DNA of 64,000 bases from Bacteroidales bacterium UBA4070 (GTDB lineage Bacteria; Bacteroidota; Bacteroidia; Bacteroidales; VadinHA17): the NCBI GenBank assembly GCA_002383485.1, contig DFYY01000053.1, forward strand, positions 62,001-126,000, written 5' to 3'. The notes beneath the pieces were generated by a model. That model had not been told where the DNA came from. It made no database searches and was given only the letters and a program-made list of their open reading frames with translations. A program made the position numbers and the translations under genes. Below are positions 1-7,930 of this stretch, in pieces; positions within the stretch are counted from its first letter, which is position 1; each line of letters opens with the position of its first letter.

Positions 1-195
1 CTGTGTTCCCACAACAACAGAAGTGATGGCCTCTAAAGCCCCAGTGGCAGTTACGGTTTTGACAATAGAACCCTTCGTTACTTTTGAGGTCTCGAAACTG
101 TATGTCTTGCTCTTCTTGCAGCTGTGCACTGACAGCAGCGTTACCACAACGGCAGTCAGGATTACTCCGCTGATAAATATGTTCTTTCTTTTCAT
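1..195 (-). CDS. RND efflux periplasmic adaptor (MacA/HlyD-like), N-terminal part, runs off the window
   Basis: Only the first 65 codons are in the window; the frame is open to base 1. The product starts MKRKNIFISGV, has one hydrophobic N-terminal helix (about residues 5-25), then reads KVTKGSIVKTVTATGALEA near residues 39-57, the typical start of the barrel-sandwich region in MacA/HlyD membrane-fusion proteins. Such proteins bridge an inner-membrane ABC or RND pump to a TolC-like channel. The start lies 26 bases after the stop of the TolC-like gene, in the same direction, so the two are probably one operon with the pump gene just outside the window. The family assignment is firm; MacA versus RND-type adaptor cannot be decided from this fragment. 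Confidence 0.8.
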   Translation of the reverse strand, partial: MKRKNIFISGVILTAVVVTLLSVHSCKKSKTYSFETSKVTKGSIVKTVTATGALEAITSVVVGTQ

Positions 196-221
196 CTTAT
201 ATCTTGTTTGGATGTTTCTGC

Positions 222-1607
222 TTAAAATGAGAGGGCGACTCCCCGGTAGAAGTCAATTATCTTGTGACTGTATACCAGTTCATACTTTGCCTGGAGCAGG
301 TTGCTCTCGGCAGCTGTAAGGTTGGTTTTCTGTATAAGGAAGTCTACCGAATTCATTGCACCCAGCTTGAATTTCTCCTCTGAAACGTAATAGGATTCCA
401 GGGATGCCTCGTACCGGTTTACTGCGGCCTCATAGCTGATGAGTGCTGACTCCGCATCCAGTACGGCCTGTTCCACCTCTTTTCGGAGCTGGTTCCGGGT
501 ATTGAGCTCATCAAGTTCTGCCGTGGTGATACCGTACCTCGCCCTGGCAACAGCAGTCTTGTTCTGGTTATTGCGAAATATTGGTATCGAAGCCGACAAT
601 CCCACAGAGGGTGAAAATCCGCTTTTAAGCTGTGATCCCATCTCCGCCGCCTGAGTGAATCCGGTACTCATCCCTGCACTGAGCGACAACGACGGAAGGA
701 ATCCTCCCCTGGCTATTTCCAGGTCAATGGCGGCACTCTCACGGCTTAATGATGCAATCTTCACCTGGGGTTTTACCGCCAGAGCCTCCTCATAAACGGA
801 GGCTGCATCAGCAGCGGGGACTGTTGAGATGATGGCATCAATATCCGGACGTGCGATCTCAAACGTTTCATCAACAGGATATTCCATCAGCTGCATAAGG
901 TTCAGCTTCGCCATCTTCAGGTTATTGATCGCTGTTGCCAGTGAGGACTCTTCTGATGCAAGCTGTGTCTTCACCTGGAGGTAATCGCTGTTGGCGACGG
1001 CACCCAGCGAGAGTCTCTCTGCCGACAGTGCCAGCTCCCCGCGGGTAGACTCAGACTGGTTACGGCTGTTGGTCACCTGCTCCTCTGCATAGAGTACCTG
1101 GAGATAGGCGCTCATGATACTGAGCGAGATGCTCTCACGGGTCTGGTCAGAGCTGTACTGCAGTGATCTGTATTCAAGACCGGCAAGCCTGACCTGGTTC
1201 CTCAGCTGAAAACCGTCAAACAGAGTCAATCCGCTGCTGAGAGAGGCGCTGGTGCGTGATGACCCTGTCCATGAGGTCTCACCCCCGATGCCTGTCTCCT
1301 GCTGCCAGCCCAGGTTTTCGCCAAGGGAGGCACTCAGTGAAGGCCAGCGGTTGTCCTTAGCCTGTTGAAGGCTTATCTCGCCCAGGGTCACGGATACACC
1401 CGCCTTCCGTACCTGTATGTTCTGCTCCAGGGCATACCCGATGCAGTCTGTCAGTGACCACTGCTTCGGCTGAACGGGTCCGGCCGGCGGATACTGATGT
1501 GAATCATCTCCTGCAGTGTACTGCTCCTGCTGGCCATTTGCTGCGGAAAGGGCCGCAAAGAACAGCAGTGCAGTCACAATAAATAGTTTCGTTCTCATTC
1601 TTTTCAT
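222..1607 (-). CDS. TolC-family outer-membrane efflux protein
   Basis: The product is 461 residues, the usual length for TolC/OEP proteins. A Sec signal peptide (hydrophobic run about residues 8-22, ending near ANGQ) is followed by WSLTDCIGYALEQNIQVRKA, the characteristic start of the first OEP repeat, and by long helical, Gln/Ala/Leu-rich stretches. A second OEP repeat starts near residue 270 (YEEALAVKPQVKIA). It should form the trimeric outer-membrane exit duct for a tripartite pump. The next gene in the same direction is a membrane-fusion protein, which supports this. A start at Met4 is also possible. The exported substrate cannot be inferred. Confidence 0.9.
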   Translation of the reverse strand: MKRMRTKLFIVTALLFFAALSAANGQQEQYTAGDDSHQYPPAGPVQPKQWSLTDCIGYALEQNIQVRKAGVSVTLGEISLQQAKDNRWPSLSASLGENLGWQQETGIGGETSWTGSSRTSASLSSGLTLFDGFQLRNQVRLAGLEYRSLQYSSDQTRESISLSIMSAYLQVLYAEEQVTNSRNQSESTRGELALSAERLSLGAVANSDYLQVKTQLASEESSLATAINNLKMAKLNLMQLMEYPVDETFEIARPDIDAIISTVPAADAASVYEEALAVKPQVKIASLSRESAAIDLEIARGGFLPSLSLSAGMSTGFTQAAEMGSQLKSGFSPSVGLSASIPIFRNNQNKTAVARARYGITTAELDELNTRNQLRKEVEQAVLDAESALISYEAAVNRYEASLESYYVSEEKFKLGAMNSVDFLIQKTNLTAAESNLLQAKYELVYSHKIIDFYRGVALSF

Positions 1608-1667
1608 TTTGTGAAATATGATCAGACAAAACTATTACGGGCAGCTGCCGGCTGAAAATCTTTTAGA

Positions 1668-1691
1668 CCGGCAGGCAGGATTCGCCGACGG
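1668..1691. repeat. GC-rich palindrome-like element
   Basis: The stretch contains GGCAGGCAGG and ATTCGCC and sits in the 200-base gap between the TolC-like gene and the MFS gene. It resembles the stronger palindrome at 7204-7231. A short direct repeat CCGACGGAA follows at about 1685 and 1706. I see no gene in this gap; an open frame on the plus strand there is not convincing. Confidence 0.3.
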
Positions 1692-1808
1692 AAGACGATC
1701 ATTTACCGACGGAATGACAAGACGTTTTTGTGCAGGATTGTGTGAGACGGAGCTTGTGGCAACTGGTCAGGGAGAGGATAATCAGTTCCCCGGGCAGGGT
1801 CCGGATAA

Positions 1809-3146
1809 TCAAGTACCTGATCCTGGTTCGGTGGCAGTACGGATTCCTTCAGCTACTTCCGGGAGGATTCCCATCCTCACATATACCGGACTGACCAGCT
1901 TCCTTAGCTCCGGCAGCCGCCTGTAAAAGACCAGCGCTCCCAGCAGACAGACTATACCTCCGATGAACATGGTCCAGGGCGTTCCCAGCCACTTGGCCAT
2001 CCATCCGGCCAGCAGGCTCCCGAAAGGGGCTGTCCCCATCAGGGCCATTGTATAAAAGCTCATAACCCTCCCGCGCTTGTCTTCATCAGCAATAGTCTGA
2101 AGAATCGTATTGCTGGCGGCGGTGTGGGTCATCATACCCAGACCGGTAAAGAATATCAGGAACATTGATATAAAGAAGGATGAGCTCAGTGAAATTGCTA
2201 TCAGTCCTGCCGAGAGCAACGCCGTCGCAGCAGGGATCAGCCGTCCCAGCTGCAGAACCGTATCGCGCGAAGCGAGGTAAATTGCTCCCAGAAGTGCACC
2301 AGCCCCCGCGCCCCCCATCAGGAAGCCGTATGTGTGTGAATCGCCCTGCAGTATATCCTTCGCGTAAACAGGCATCAGCACCTGGTAGGAAGCCCCCATG
2401 AGACTGACCAGAGCCAGCAACAGTATAATATGTTTTATCGGCACAAAGCCGAAGACGTAATCCATTCCTTCCTTCATCTCCCGGAACATGGGAACCCGCT
2501 CTTTCTTTTCGCGCGTCTCCGTCACATTCATCATCAGCAGCGAGGCGATGACGAAGATGTAACTGACCGCATTGATGAGGAAGCAGGCACCCTCGCCTGC
2601 CGCAGCCAGGAGTATCCCGGCTACGGAAGGGCCTATCAGCCTTGCACCGTTGAACATCATAGAGTTGAGTGCTATGGCATTGCCGATATCCTCCTTTCCG
2701 TTGACCATATTGATTACAAAGGAGTGTCGTGCCGGCATATCGAATGTGTTGATTATGCCCAGTGCCACGCTCAGCACAATGATATGCCAGATATCGAGGT
2801 TTCCGCTGAGGCTGAGCCATGCCAGCACGCCTGCCTGGATCATTGAGATGATCTGCGTCACAAGCATCACACGGTAACGGCTCCAGCGGTCAATGAGCAC
2901 ACCGGCAAACGGCGCCAGCAGAAACGAGGGTATTGAACCTGCAAACCCCACCACCCCCAGCAGCACCTCCGATCCGGTCATCCTGTAGACAACCCACGGA
3001 AGCGCAATCCTCTGCATCCATGTGCCTATCAGCGAGATGCTCTGCCCGCTGAAGAATAACCTGTAGTTGCGGTGACGGAGTGAACGGAAGATAGTCTTCA
3101 CTCTCAAAGGCACTGAATTGTTATTTGAACTTCCCGGCTTCATCAA
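1809..3146 (-). CDS. MFS transporter, EntS/MefA-like (MFS_3)
   Basis: The 445-residue product has about twelve hydrophobic segments. Its N-terminus, with SLRHRNYRLFFSGQSISLIG followed by TWMQRIALPWVVYRMTGS, is the hallmark opening of the EntS/MefA-like branch of major facilitator exporters (siderophore and macrolide efflux relatives). The motif GVLIDRWSRYRVM (about residue 83-95) matches the conserved loop between helices 2 and 3. It is probably a proton-driven inner-membrane exporter. It lies in the same direction as the downstream TolC-like gene but 200 bases apart, so co-transcription is uncertain. The substrate is unknown. Confidence 0.85.
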   Translation of the reverse strand: MMKPGSSNNNSVPLRVKTIFRSLRHRNYRLFFSGQSISLIGTWMQRIALPWVVYRMTGSEVLLGVVGFAGSIPSFLLAPFAGVLIDRWSRYRVMLVTQIISMIQAGVLAWLSLSGNLDIWHIIVLSVALGIINTFDMPARHSFVINMVNGKEDIGNAIALNSMMFNGARLIGPSVAGILLAAAGEGACFLINAVSYIFVIASLLMMNVTETREKKERVPMFREMKEGMDYVFGFVPIKHIILLLALVSLMGASYQVLMPVYAKDILQGDSHTYGFLMGGAGAGALLGAIYLASRDTVLQLGRLIPAATALLSAGLIAISLSSSFFISMFLIFFTGLGMMTHTAASNTILQTIADEDKRGRVMSFYTMALMGTAPFGSLLAGWMAKWLGTPWTMFIGGIVCLLGALVFYRRLPELRKLVSPVYVRMGILPEVAEGIRTATEPGSGT

Positions 3147-3182
3147 AACTCTTTACGGTGATCAGGCAATGAATCCGGCCTG

Positions 3183-3938
3183 TCAGAAAACGTATCTTAC
3201 ATAAAAACCGCCGGGATGCATGCTCCAGCTCCATTCGCCGTCACGCCTGGAGGTCATTGTTTCTGCCCCGGGACCGGTTTTTTGACAGTATTTTTCATAA
3301 TCCCTTACAGCTTTCACAGGTTGTGTCCATATCTGGGCCTCAGCAATCAGCGTGTTGAGGGCAAAGTTCTCCAGCCCATCCATAAATGTGCGATTATATC
3401 CCAGCCATGTTATGAGCCCGCTGCCGAGGTTCACCACCCCCGCGATGGCATGTGTCTTCCATGACCTTCCCTCCTTTTCCCTTGCTGCCAGTGCTTTCAG
3501 GAGCTCAGCGGCCTGTACTGATGACAATGGTCTTTCACCCGAGGCAGACTCGCGGTATGAGGGGTAACCCGCCTGTCTTGAGACCACCGGGGTGATCACC
3601 TGGCCCATCGCTCCGAAAAAGGTGGTTGCAGCACCCAGTGCCATATCCTGACGCAGGGTTTTGCTATCCGATATAAAAAAGATTACCCCCTGGCCGGCAG
3701 TTGCGGCAGTGTAACCGGTCAGCCAACCGTACCACCATCGCTCGGCGGCTGCCAGATCCTTCAGAGCAGTCACCTGAATCTCAGGCAGATCTTCAGAGGC
3801 GACTCCTGAACCGTAACGCGGATGATCCGGAAGGATATCTCTCCGGATCTCCTGTCCCGCCAGGGAGCTGAGAGTGAATAAAAAGAAGATAAAAAACAGC
3901 GCAGTGACACTGTACAACCTGTTGCACGAGTTTTTCAT
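3183..3938 (-). CDS. Secreted protein of unknown function, coupled to an MFS gene
   Basis: I do not recognise this 251-residue protein. It begins with a clear Sec signal (hydrophobic run about residues 10-27, cleavage likely after SLAG). The mature part has glycine-rich hydrophobic segments near residues 70-120 and 160-180 and ends in GGFYVRYVF; an aromatic C-terminus of this kind is common in outer-membrane proteins. Its start codon overlaps the stop of the upstream MFS gene in an ATGA arrangement, so the two are translationally coupled and probably work together. A periplasmic or outer-membrane accessory to that transporter is an inference only. Confidence 0.65.
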   Translation of the reverse strand: MKNSCNRLYSVTALFFIFFLFTLSSLAGQEIRRDILPDHPRYGSGVASEDLPEIQVTALKDLAAAERWWYGWLTGYTAATAGQGVIFFISDSKTLRQDMALGAATTFFGAMGQVITPVVSRQAGYPSYRESASGERPLSSVQAAELLKALAAREKEGRSWKTHAIAGVVNLGSGLITWLGYNRTFMDGLENFALNTLIAEAQIWTQPVKAVRDYEKYCQKTGPGAETMTSRRDGEWSWSMHPGGFYVRYVF

Positions 3939-5173
3939 CGCATATCACCTTTTTTATCATCAGTCAGGAAAGCAGATTCCCTGAGCCTTGTTGAAAGCAG
4001 GAAGCTTATAAACATCAGTACACCAAGTACGGTTAACGGTATTGTCATTGATCCCGTTACCGGTGACTTGAACCAGTCCATGCTGAAGATGAAGGCGATT
4101 CCTGATACCTGTCCCATCAGGAGGAGAAAGCCGTTTGAGGTGCCTTCGGACACGGGAAATGTCACCTCTGCCCCGTATTGAAATCCTATCGGCCCGGAGC
4201 TTAGCAGGAAGAATCCGAAAGCTGCTGCCGAAACCAGCAGCAGGGTGTAGTTTTCGGCGAAAGTGACACCGGCGAGGCTCAGCGTGGCCCCTGCGAGGGC
4301 AATCATTATGAAGGGGATCCGACGCCCGGAGCGGTCAGACAGTACAGGCATAATGATTGCACCGGCGATGCCACCAAGGATCATCAGTCCACCTGAAATG
4401 CCTGCCTGCTCTGCAGAAAAACCTCTCGGGCTCAGTATATTTTCAATCCATGTGGTAACCGAATTGAATACCCCCAGACCGATGAAAAAGATGAGCATGA
4501 GCCAGAGGAAATCCCTGTTGCGGAAGAGGAGCCGCATACCGTCAATGGCCAGGGCACGCTCCTCCTGGTCAGGACGGCAGGGCGGTGTGACAGGGCGCTC
4601 TTTTGCGAAGATAAAAAAGACAAAAGCGGTTGCCAGTGATATCGTACCATACAGTTTAAGCATGCCGTCTATACCCCTGCCGTTCACCAGGAACGGAGTG
4701 AGGCTCATGCCAAGCAGTATCCCGAAATACATCGCCAGTGTACCCAGCCCGGAAGCTGTGGCTCTCTCACTGACGGGAAACCATCTTGATGCCACCTTCG
4801 TGATTGAATTCAGAAGAAACGGCTGGCCGATGGCAATACCTATCTGGAAAATCAGGAGAAGATTATAGTCACTCGCGAAGAGTCCTCGCAACAAACCGAA
4901 TACACCAGTCAGGATAACACCGGCGCCGACACCTGCACGTATGCCGTAAGTGTCTATAATCCAAGATGCCGGTATCGAAACAATAAGATAAACTATCATA
5001 AAGCTCATCGAGAGAATGCCGATCTTCAGGTCGGAAACTCCGTAAAACAACGCGGCGTCCCTGGTAATGGGGGCAAAGGTGATCCACATTATCTGGTTGA
5101 CAGCTATCGCAAGCATATAAACAGACAGCATGACCCACCTGTAACCGTAAACCCTGAATTCAGCTTTCTTCAT
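3935..5173 (-). CDS. MFS transporter, FLVCR-like
   Basis: The 412-residue product has about twelve transmembrane segments. Its start (YRWVMLSVYMLAIAVNQIMW) and the segment FAPITRDAALFYGVSDLKIG resemble the FLVCR-like group of MFS transporters, whose eukaryotic members move haem or choline. Substrates of bacterial members are mostly unknown. The start at 5173 gives a helix directly after a short positive N-terminus. The gene overlaps the next secreted-protein gene by four bases. A candidate -7 box (TACTTTTG, minus strand) lies about 65 bases upstream. The transporter call is firm; the subfamily is a moderate inference. Confidence 0.85.
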   Translation of the reverse strand: MKKAEFRVYGYRWVMLSVYMLAIAVNQIMWITFAPITRDAALFYGVSDLKIGILSMSFMIVYLIVSIPASWIIDTYGIRAGVGAGVILTGVFGLLRGLFASDYNLLLIFQIGIAIGQPFLLNSITKVASRWFPVSERATASGLGTLAMYFGILLGMSLTPFLVNGRGIDGMLKLYGTISLATAFVFFIFAKERPVTPPCRPDQEERALAIDGMRLLFRNRDFLWLMLIFFIGLGVFNSVTTWIENILSPRGFSAEQAGISGGLMILGGIAGAIIMPVLSDRSGRRIPFIMIALAGATLSLAGVTFAENYTLLLVSAAAFGFFLLSSGPIGFQYGAEVTFPVSEGTSNGFLLLMGQVSGIAFIFSMDWFKSPVTGSMTIPLTVLGVLMFISFLLSTRLRESAFLTDDKKGDMR

Positions 5174-5238
5174 GAGAATTGATTGTGTTTGAACTGCTCC
5201 TGTAAGCTTTAGACTTATCTGGCACCATTATCAGTGTG

Positions 5239-5246
5239 CAAAAGTA
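5239..5246 (-). promoter_or_regulatory. Candidate Bacteroidota -7 box for the FLVCR-like MFS operon
   Basis: On the minus strand the sequence reads TACTTTTG, matching TAnnTTTG. It sits in the AT-rich 249-base gap between the divergent MFS and YciI-like genes. No well-spaced -33 element is obvious, so the call is weak. Confidence 0.35.
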
Positions 5247-5422
5247 ATTTTTCTGCAATTATCCGGTCATTTTTCTCAAAAAGAATTCAACCTGACGGTA
5301 CGGGGATTAACAATCCCGGCCTGACTTACTTCCTCTGAAATTTATAACTTGTGGCTTCAAAAAGAATCAGCAGTACTGAAGTCTGTTGTAAGCATATAAT
5401 CTGACAAATAAATAATTCCCGT

Positions 5423-5695
5423 ATGTATTACATTCTATTTTACAAGACAGCAGATAATTACATTGAGCGCCGGGCCCCCTTACGGGGTGACCATCTGGGG
5501 CTGGTAAATGAGTTTCACAATGACGGCAGGCTGTTTATGGCCGGAGCATTGGCGGAGCCCGCTGACGGAGCGGTGCTGATATTCCGCGGTGACACCCCGG
5601 AAGCAGCCCATGAATTCGTCAGCCGAGATCCTTATGTAAAAAACGGCCTGATCACCGAATGGTCTGTCAGGCCGTGGATGGTGGTGACAGATTAG
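5423..5695 (+). CDS. YciI-like (YCII domain) protein
   Basis: The 90-residue product is the size of a single YCII domain, a small ferredoxin-like fold. It reads MYYILFYKTADNYIERRAPL, then HLGLVNEFHNDGRLFMAGAL with a conserved His (about residue 25), and near the end DPYVKNGLITEWSVRPW, which matches the YciI pattern of a DPF/Y-type turn followed by a tryptophan-rich strand. Family members are thought to be small catalytic or dimeric binding proteins, but few have a known role. It stands alone, directly before a decayed protease gene. Confidence 0.8.
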   Translation: MYYILFYKTADNYIERRAPLRGDHLGLVNEFHNDGRLFMAGALAEPADGAVLIFRGDTPEAAHEFVSRDPYVKNGLITEWSVRPWMVVTD

Positions 5696-5720
5696 TTTGA
5701 ATCCTAAATTATCAAATCAT

Positions 5721-6275
5721 ATGAAAAACAAGCAATGCCTTTCCGGCAGGGCAATCCATTTTGCCGGGCTGCTGATAGTGATCCTTCTTGCGTCCGCATA
5801 TAGAGTGGGTGCACAGGATCCCTTCATGCAATACCCTGACATACAGGGTAACACTATTGTCTTCGCCAGCGGCGGTGACCTCTGGAAAGTTCCTGCAGAA
5901 GGCGGAACAGCCTGCAGGCTCACATTCGGCGACGGCCGCGAAACATATCCGGAAATATCTCCTGACGGCAGCGGGGAGCCGGTGAAACTGACTTCCCTGG
6001 GGGCCGGGTATCGCCACACCCCGAAATAGTCTCCTGACAGCAAAAAGATAGCCTGGACAGACCAGACACTCACCCTCTGGTTTGTTGAAGCTGCAACAAA
6101 GGCAATTACTAAAGCAGACAGGGAGGACTACTGTGACCTCGAGTGGGAGATGGTCTATCAGAAGATTGCAGGCATCTATGCAATTACCCTAAAAAAGGAT
6201 GGTAAATCACTGACGCTGTTTAAAAGTGACGAGGAGCCAGCTGCGGCTGCGGCACCCGTTGCCTTACCCGGTTGA
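5721..6275 (+). pseudogene. Collapsed tricorn-like protease (beta-propeller) gene
   Basis: The ATG at 5721 starts a product with a good signal peptide (ending near RVGAQ), then DPFMQYPDIQGNTIVFASGG and LWKVPAEGGTACRLTFGDG, the start of the N-terminal beta-propeller of tricorn-type proteases. After PEISPDGS the frame jumps to GEPVKLTSLGAGYRHTPK, which belongs to a later blade. An in-frame TAG at 6027-6029 follows. The same frame then continues SPDSKKIAWTDQTLTLWFV and ends at 6275 after another jump (MVYQKIAGIYAITLKKDG). Intact homologues have about 1000 residues or more; here under 190 codons remain and the protease domain is absent. The TAG probably replaces a Trp codon (PKWSPDSKK is the usual form). 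The gene is dead, with several internal deletions and a nonsense change. Confidence 0.75.
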
Positions 6276-6433
6276 CAGGTAGTTAAGGTCATTATACCCT
6301 TTAAATATACTGCGAAGCAGGCTATGCTTAAACAGGTTTATATGACTTTAAATTTGCAACTCGTTTTTGCGGTGACTTTGTTATCCAATTAATATTATGT
6401 GAATTTGAAGTGGCGTTTCATAATTACATAAAA

Positions 6434-6703
6434 ATGTATATCAAGAGAGAAATCGAACATGAAGTACTGACAGGAGCGTCCGGTTTTCCTGTTGTCACAA
6501 TTACCGGTCCCCGCCAATCAGGGAAAACGACCATGATAAAACACCTTTTTCCGGATAAAAAGTACGTTTCACTCGAGAATCCCGACAATTACGAAATTGC
6601 CAAAAAAGATCAGAAAGACTTTTTTATGTTATGCAGGCCAACAGGAGATGCAATACCTGAATCACCAGCTAATTCACTTCAGGAATATTTCAGGGAAACT
6701 TAG
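6434..6703 (+). pseudogene. N-terminal fragment of an AAA ATPase (DUF4143-type)
   Basis: From the ATG at 6434 (a GTG at 6410 is in frame too) the product reads MYIKREIEHEVLTGASGFPV, then VTITGPRQSGKTTMIKHLFP, a Walker A/P-loop, then KKYVSLENPDNYEIA. These are the first 55 or so residues of the AAA_14/DUF4143 ATPases, which normally run to about 370-400 residues. After the KKDQKDFF segment the similarity is lost and the frame ends within 30 codons. No Walker B, arginine finger or C-terminal domain is present. I read it as a truncated remnant in a short stretch of decayed genes. Confidence 0.7.
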
Positions 6704-6715
6704 CTCCTGATGAAT

Positions 6716-6997
6716 TCATGACAGTTTAATGCTTAATCGAGATCGAGATCGAGCGCTCCAGTGGTGAATGTTGCGTAGCATTTTCCCAAAGAGCAGACTC
6801 TTCTGAAGGTTAAGTATGGAGTTATAGGCATTTTCAGGGGATGGCTCATAGTGAAACCTCAGCAACAGTCCGGTGACAACCTGTATCACCATCAGCAAAG
6901 CAGCCATCCCGCCCAGGCCGAAGGTAAGGCTGAAACGGAGTTTTGATTCCTTAACCTTCCGCGGATGCAGATGAAGGATTAGCCCAAAGCGTGACTT
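6716..6997 (-). pseudogene. N-terminal fragment of a cytochrome b (bc1/b6-type) subunit
   Basis: On the minus strand the frame from 6997 reads LHLHPRKVKESKLRFSLTFG, then LGGMAALLMVIQVVTGLLLR, FHYEPSPENAYNSI and GKMLRNIHHWSA. This is the N-terminus and first haem-ligand region of a cytochrome b/b6 quinol-oxidising subunit. The expected continuation after HHWSA is replaced by a short RSRSRL stretch coded by a triple ATCGAG repeat, then a stop. Upstream the frame is closed by a stop at 6998-7000 with no ATG before the conserved part. Both ends are therefore broken. Intact proteins have several more helices and two pairs of haem-binding His residues. Confidence 0.7.
6736..6753. repeat. Three tandem ATCGAG units
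   Basis: Three exact copies of the hexamer ATCGAG lie where the cytochrome b similarity ends. The repeat may mark the break point of the deletion that left the remnant. Confidence 0.6.
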
Positions 6998-7094
6998 CTA
7001 TTTTTTTGAGGTAGCAGAATGCTCAGTCAACAGGATTTCCAGCTCGCTGTCTTAAAAGCAAAGATAAATTATTTCATTATCTTTGCTCCCTTCC

Positions 7095-7169
7095 GGGACG
7101 TTAGCTCAGTCGGTTTAGAGCGCTTGCTTCACACGCAAGAGGTCACTGGTTCGAATCCAGTACGTCCCA
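7095..7169 (+). tRNA. tRNA-Val(CAC)
   Basis: The 75-base cloverleaf has acceptor arms GGGACGT and ACGTCCC (7095-7101 with 7162-7168), discriminator A, a D-arm with AGCTCAGTCGGTT-AGAGC, an anticodon arm CTTGC/GCAAG around the loop TTCACAC with anticodon CAC, and a T-arm ACTGG-TTCGAAT-CCAGT. CCA is not encoded. Confidence 0.93.
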
Positions 7170-7203
7170 CATCCAAAAATCATAAGATCGGCTTAGCTTG
7201 TTT

Positions 7204-7231
7204 GCCTGCAGGCGGATCCGCCAACCGGCAG
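7204..7231. repeat. GC-rich palindromic unit
   Basis: The unit contains two perfect palindromes, CCTGCAGG (7205-7212) and GGCGGATCCGCC (7211-7222), bounded by TGCC and GGCA. It would fold as a compact hairpin on either strand and looks like a short dispersed element of the REP type. A weaker relative is at 1668-1691. Confidence 0.55.
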
Positions 7232-7243
7232 AGAACATGCAAT

Positions 7244-7292
7244 AGGTCACTGGTCCGCACGTACTGCTGTGGGCGGAAATCCAGTACCTCGC
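7244..7292 (+). repeat. Interrupted partial copy of the tRNA-Val 3' half
   Basis: Bases 7244-7254 (AGGTCACTGGT) repeat 7140-7150 of the tRNA-Val gene, and 7278-7292 (AATCCAGTACCTCGC) closely match 7154-7168. Between the two arms, where the T-loop should be, 23 bases replace three. The insert has its own short inverted repeat (CCGCAC near the start, GTGGGCGG near the end). It cannot form a working tRNA. Confidence 0.6.
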
Positions 7293-7311
7293 GGAAGGAT
7301 GAAAGATAAAT

Positions 7312-7773
7312 TTATTCCAATATACTGGCCGTGGCATCGTCAACCCAGGTCAGTATGCCGGAAACTGCCGCAGAATCGAGCCTTGCATCTCTGTGGATCA
7401 TCAGGTAGGATTTGAGCGGCATTCCTCCGGAAGCCACTTCATCCCTGATTTCTTCCAGTATTCCAATTTTTTCACGATTGCTGTACAAACCCCATTCTGA
7501 GAAGTTCAGATGCGATCTGCCTTCATCAATATGGCTTGCCAGTAACCAGGAGAAAGGAGCCACCTTTGAATACCATGGAAGAGTTACCTGGTTCGAGTGA
7601 CAGTCAATGCATGAGATTCTCAGTTGCTCTATAACAGGCTCTGTCATCAGACTGTCATTTGCAATGCTTTTCCCGTCTTCCGGTTTGTTCGCCGGTATTC
7701 CGGATGGAATAAACTGTACCGCAACAAAAATCAGTACCAGTACTGCAAAAACAATGGAGAACAGTATTTTCAT
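7312..7773 (-). CDS. Haem-binding domain protein (single CxxCH)
   Basis: The 153-residue product has an N-terminal hydrophobic anchor or signal (about residues 3-22) and one haem c motif, CIDCH, near residues 55-59, followed by SNQVTLPWYSKVAPFSWLLA and SHIDEGRSHLNFSEWG. Near the C-terminus is SGGMPLKSYLMIHRDARL, supplying a likely Met axial ligand. This order matches the haem-binding domain family Haem_bd found in Bacteroidota. It probably sits in the periplasm, tethered to the inner membrane, and carries electrons; the partner is unknown. It is a single-gene unit divergent from the hydantoinase gene, and the remains of a cytochrome b gene lie nearby. Confidence 0.82.
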   Translation of the reverse strand: MKILFSIVFAVLVLIFVAVQFIPSGIPANKPEDGKSIANDSLMTEPVIEQLRISCIDCHSNQVTLPWYSKVAPFSWLLASHIDEGRSHLNFSEWGLYSNREKIGILEEIRDEVASGGMPLKSYLMIHRDARLDSAAVSGILTWVDDATASILE

Positions 7774-7930
7774 GATTAACCTGATTATGATTTATGGAGA
7801 AAGTTAGTAAAATATTTTTTACTGTTCAAATCCGGCGCTGACATAACATTAAAACTGTTTAGACTAAATTGCATTATTGAATTCCTGACAATTTCATTAT
7901 TTGACGTCAGGTACAACCTTCAGGACTGAC

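Noticed and set aside
1618..1926. Plus-strand open frame of 102 codons
   Set aside because: It partly overlaps the well-supported MFS gene on the other strand, has no known motif, and its front part is in the palindrome-bearing gap.
7019..7309. Open frame of 96 codons across the tRNA-Val gene
   Set aside because: It reads straight through a complete tRNA and its flanking repeat; the protein text is low in any family pattern.
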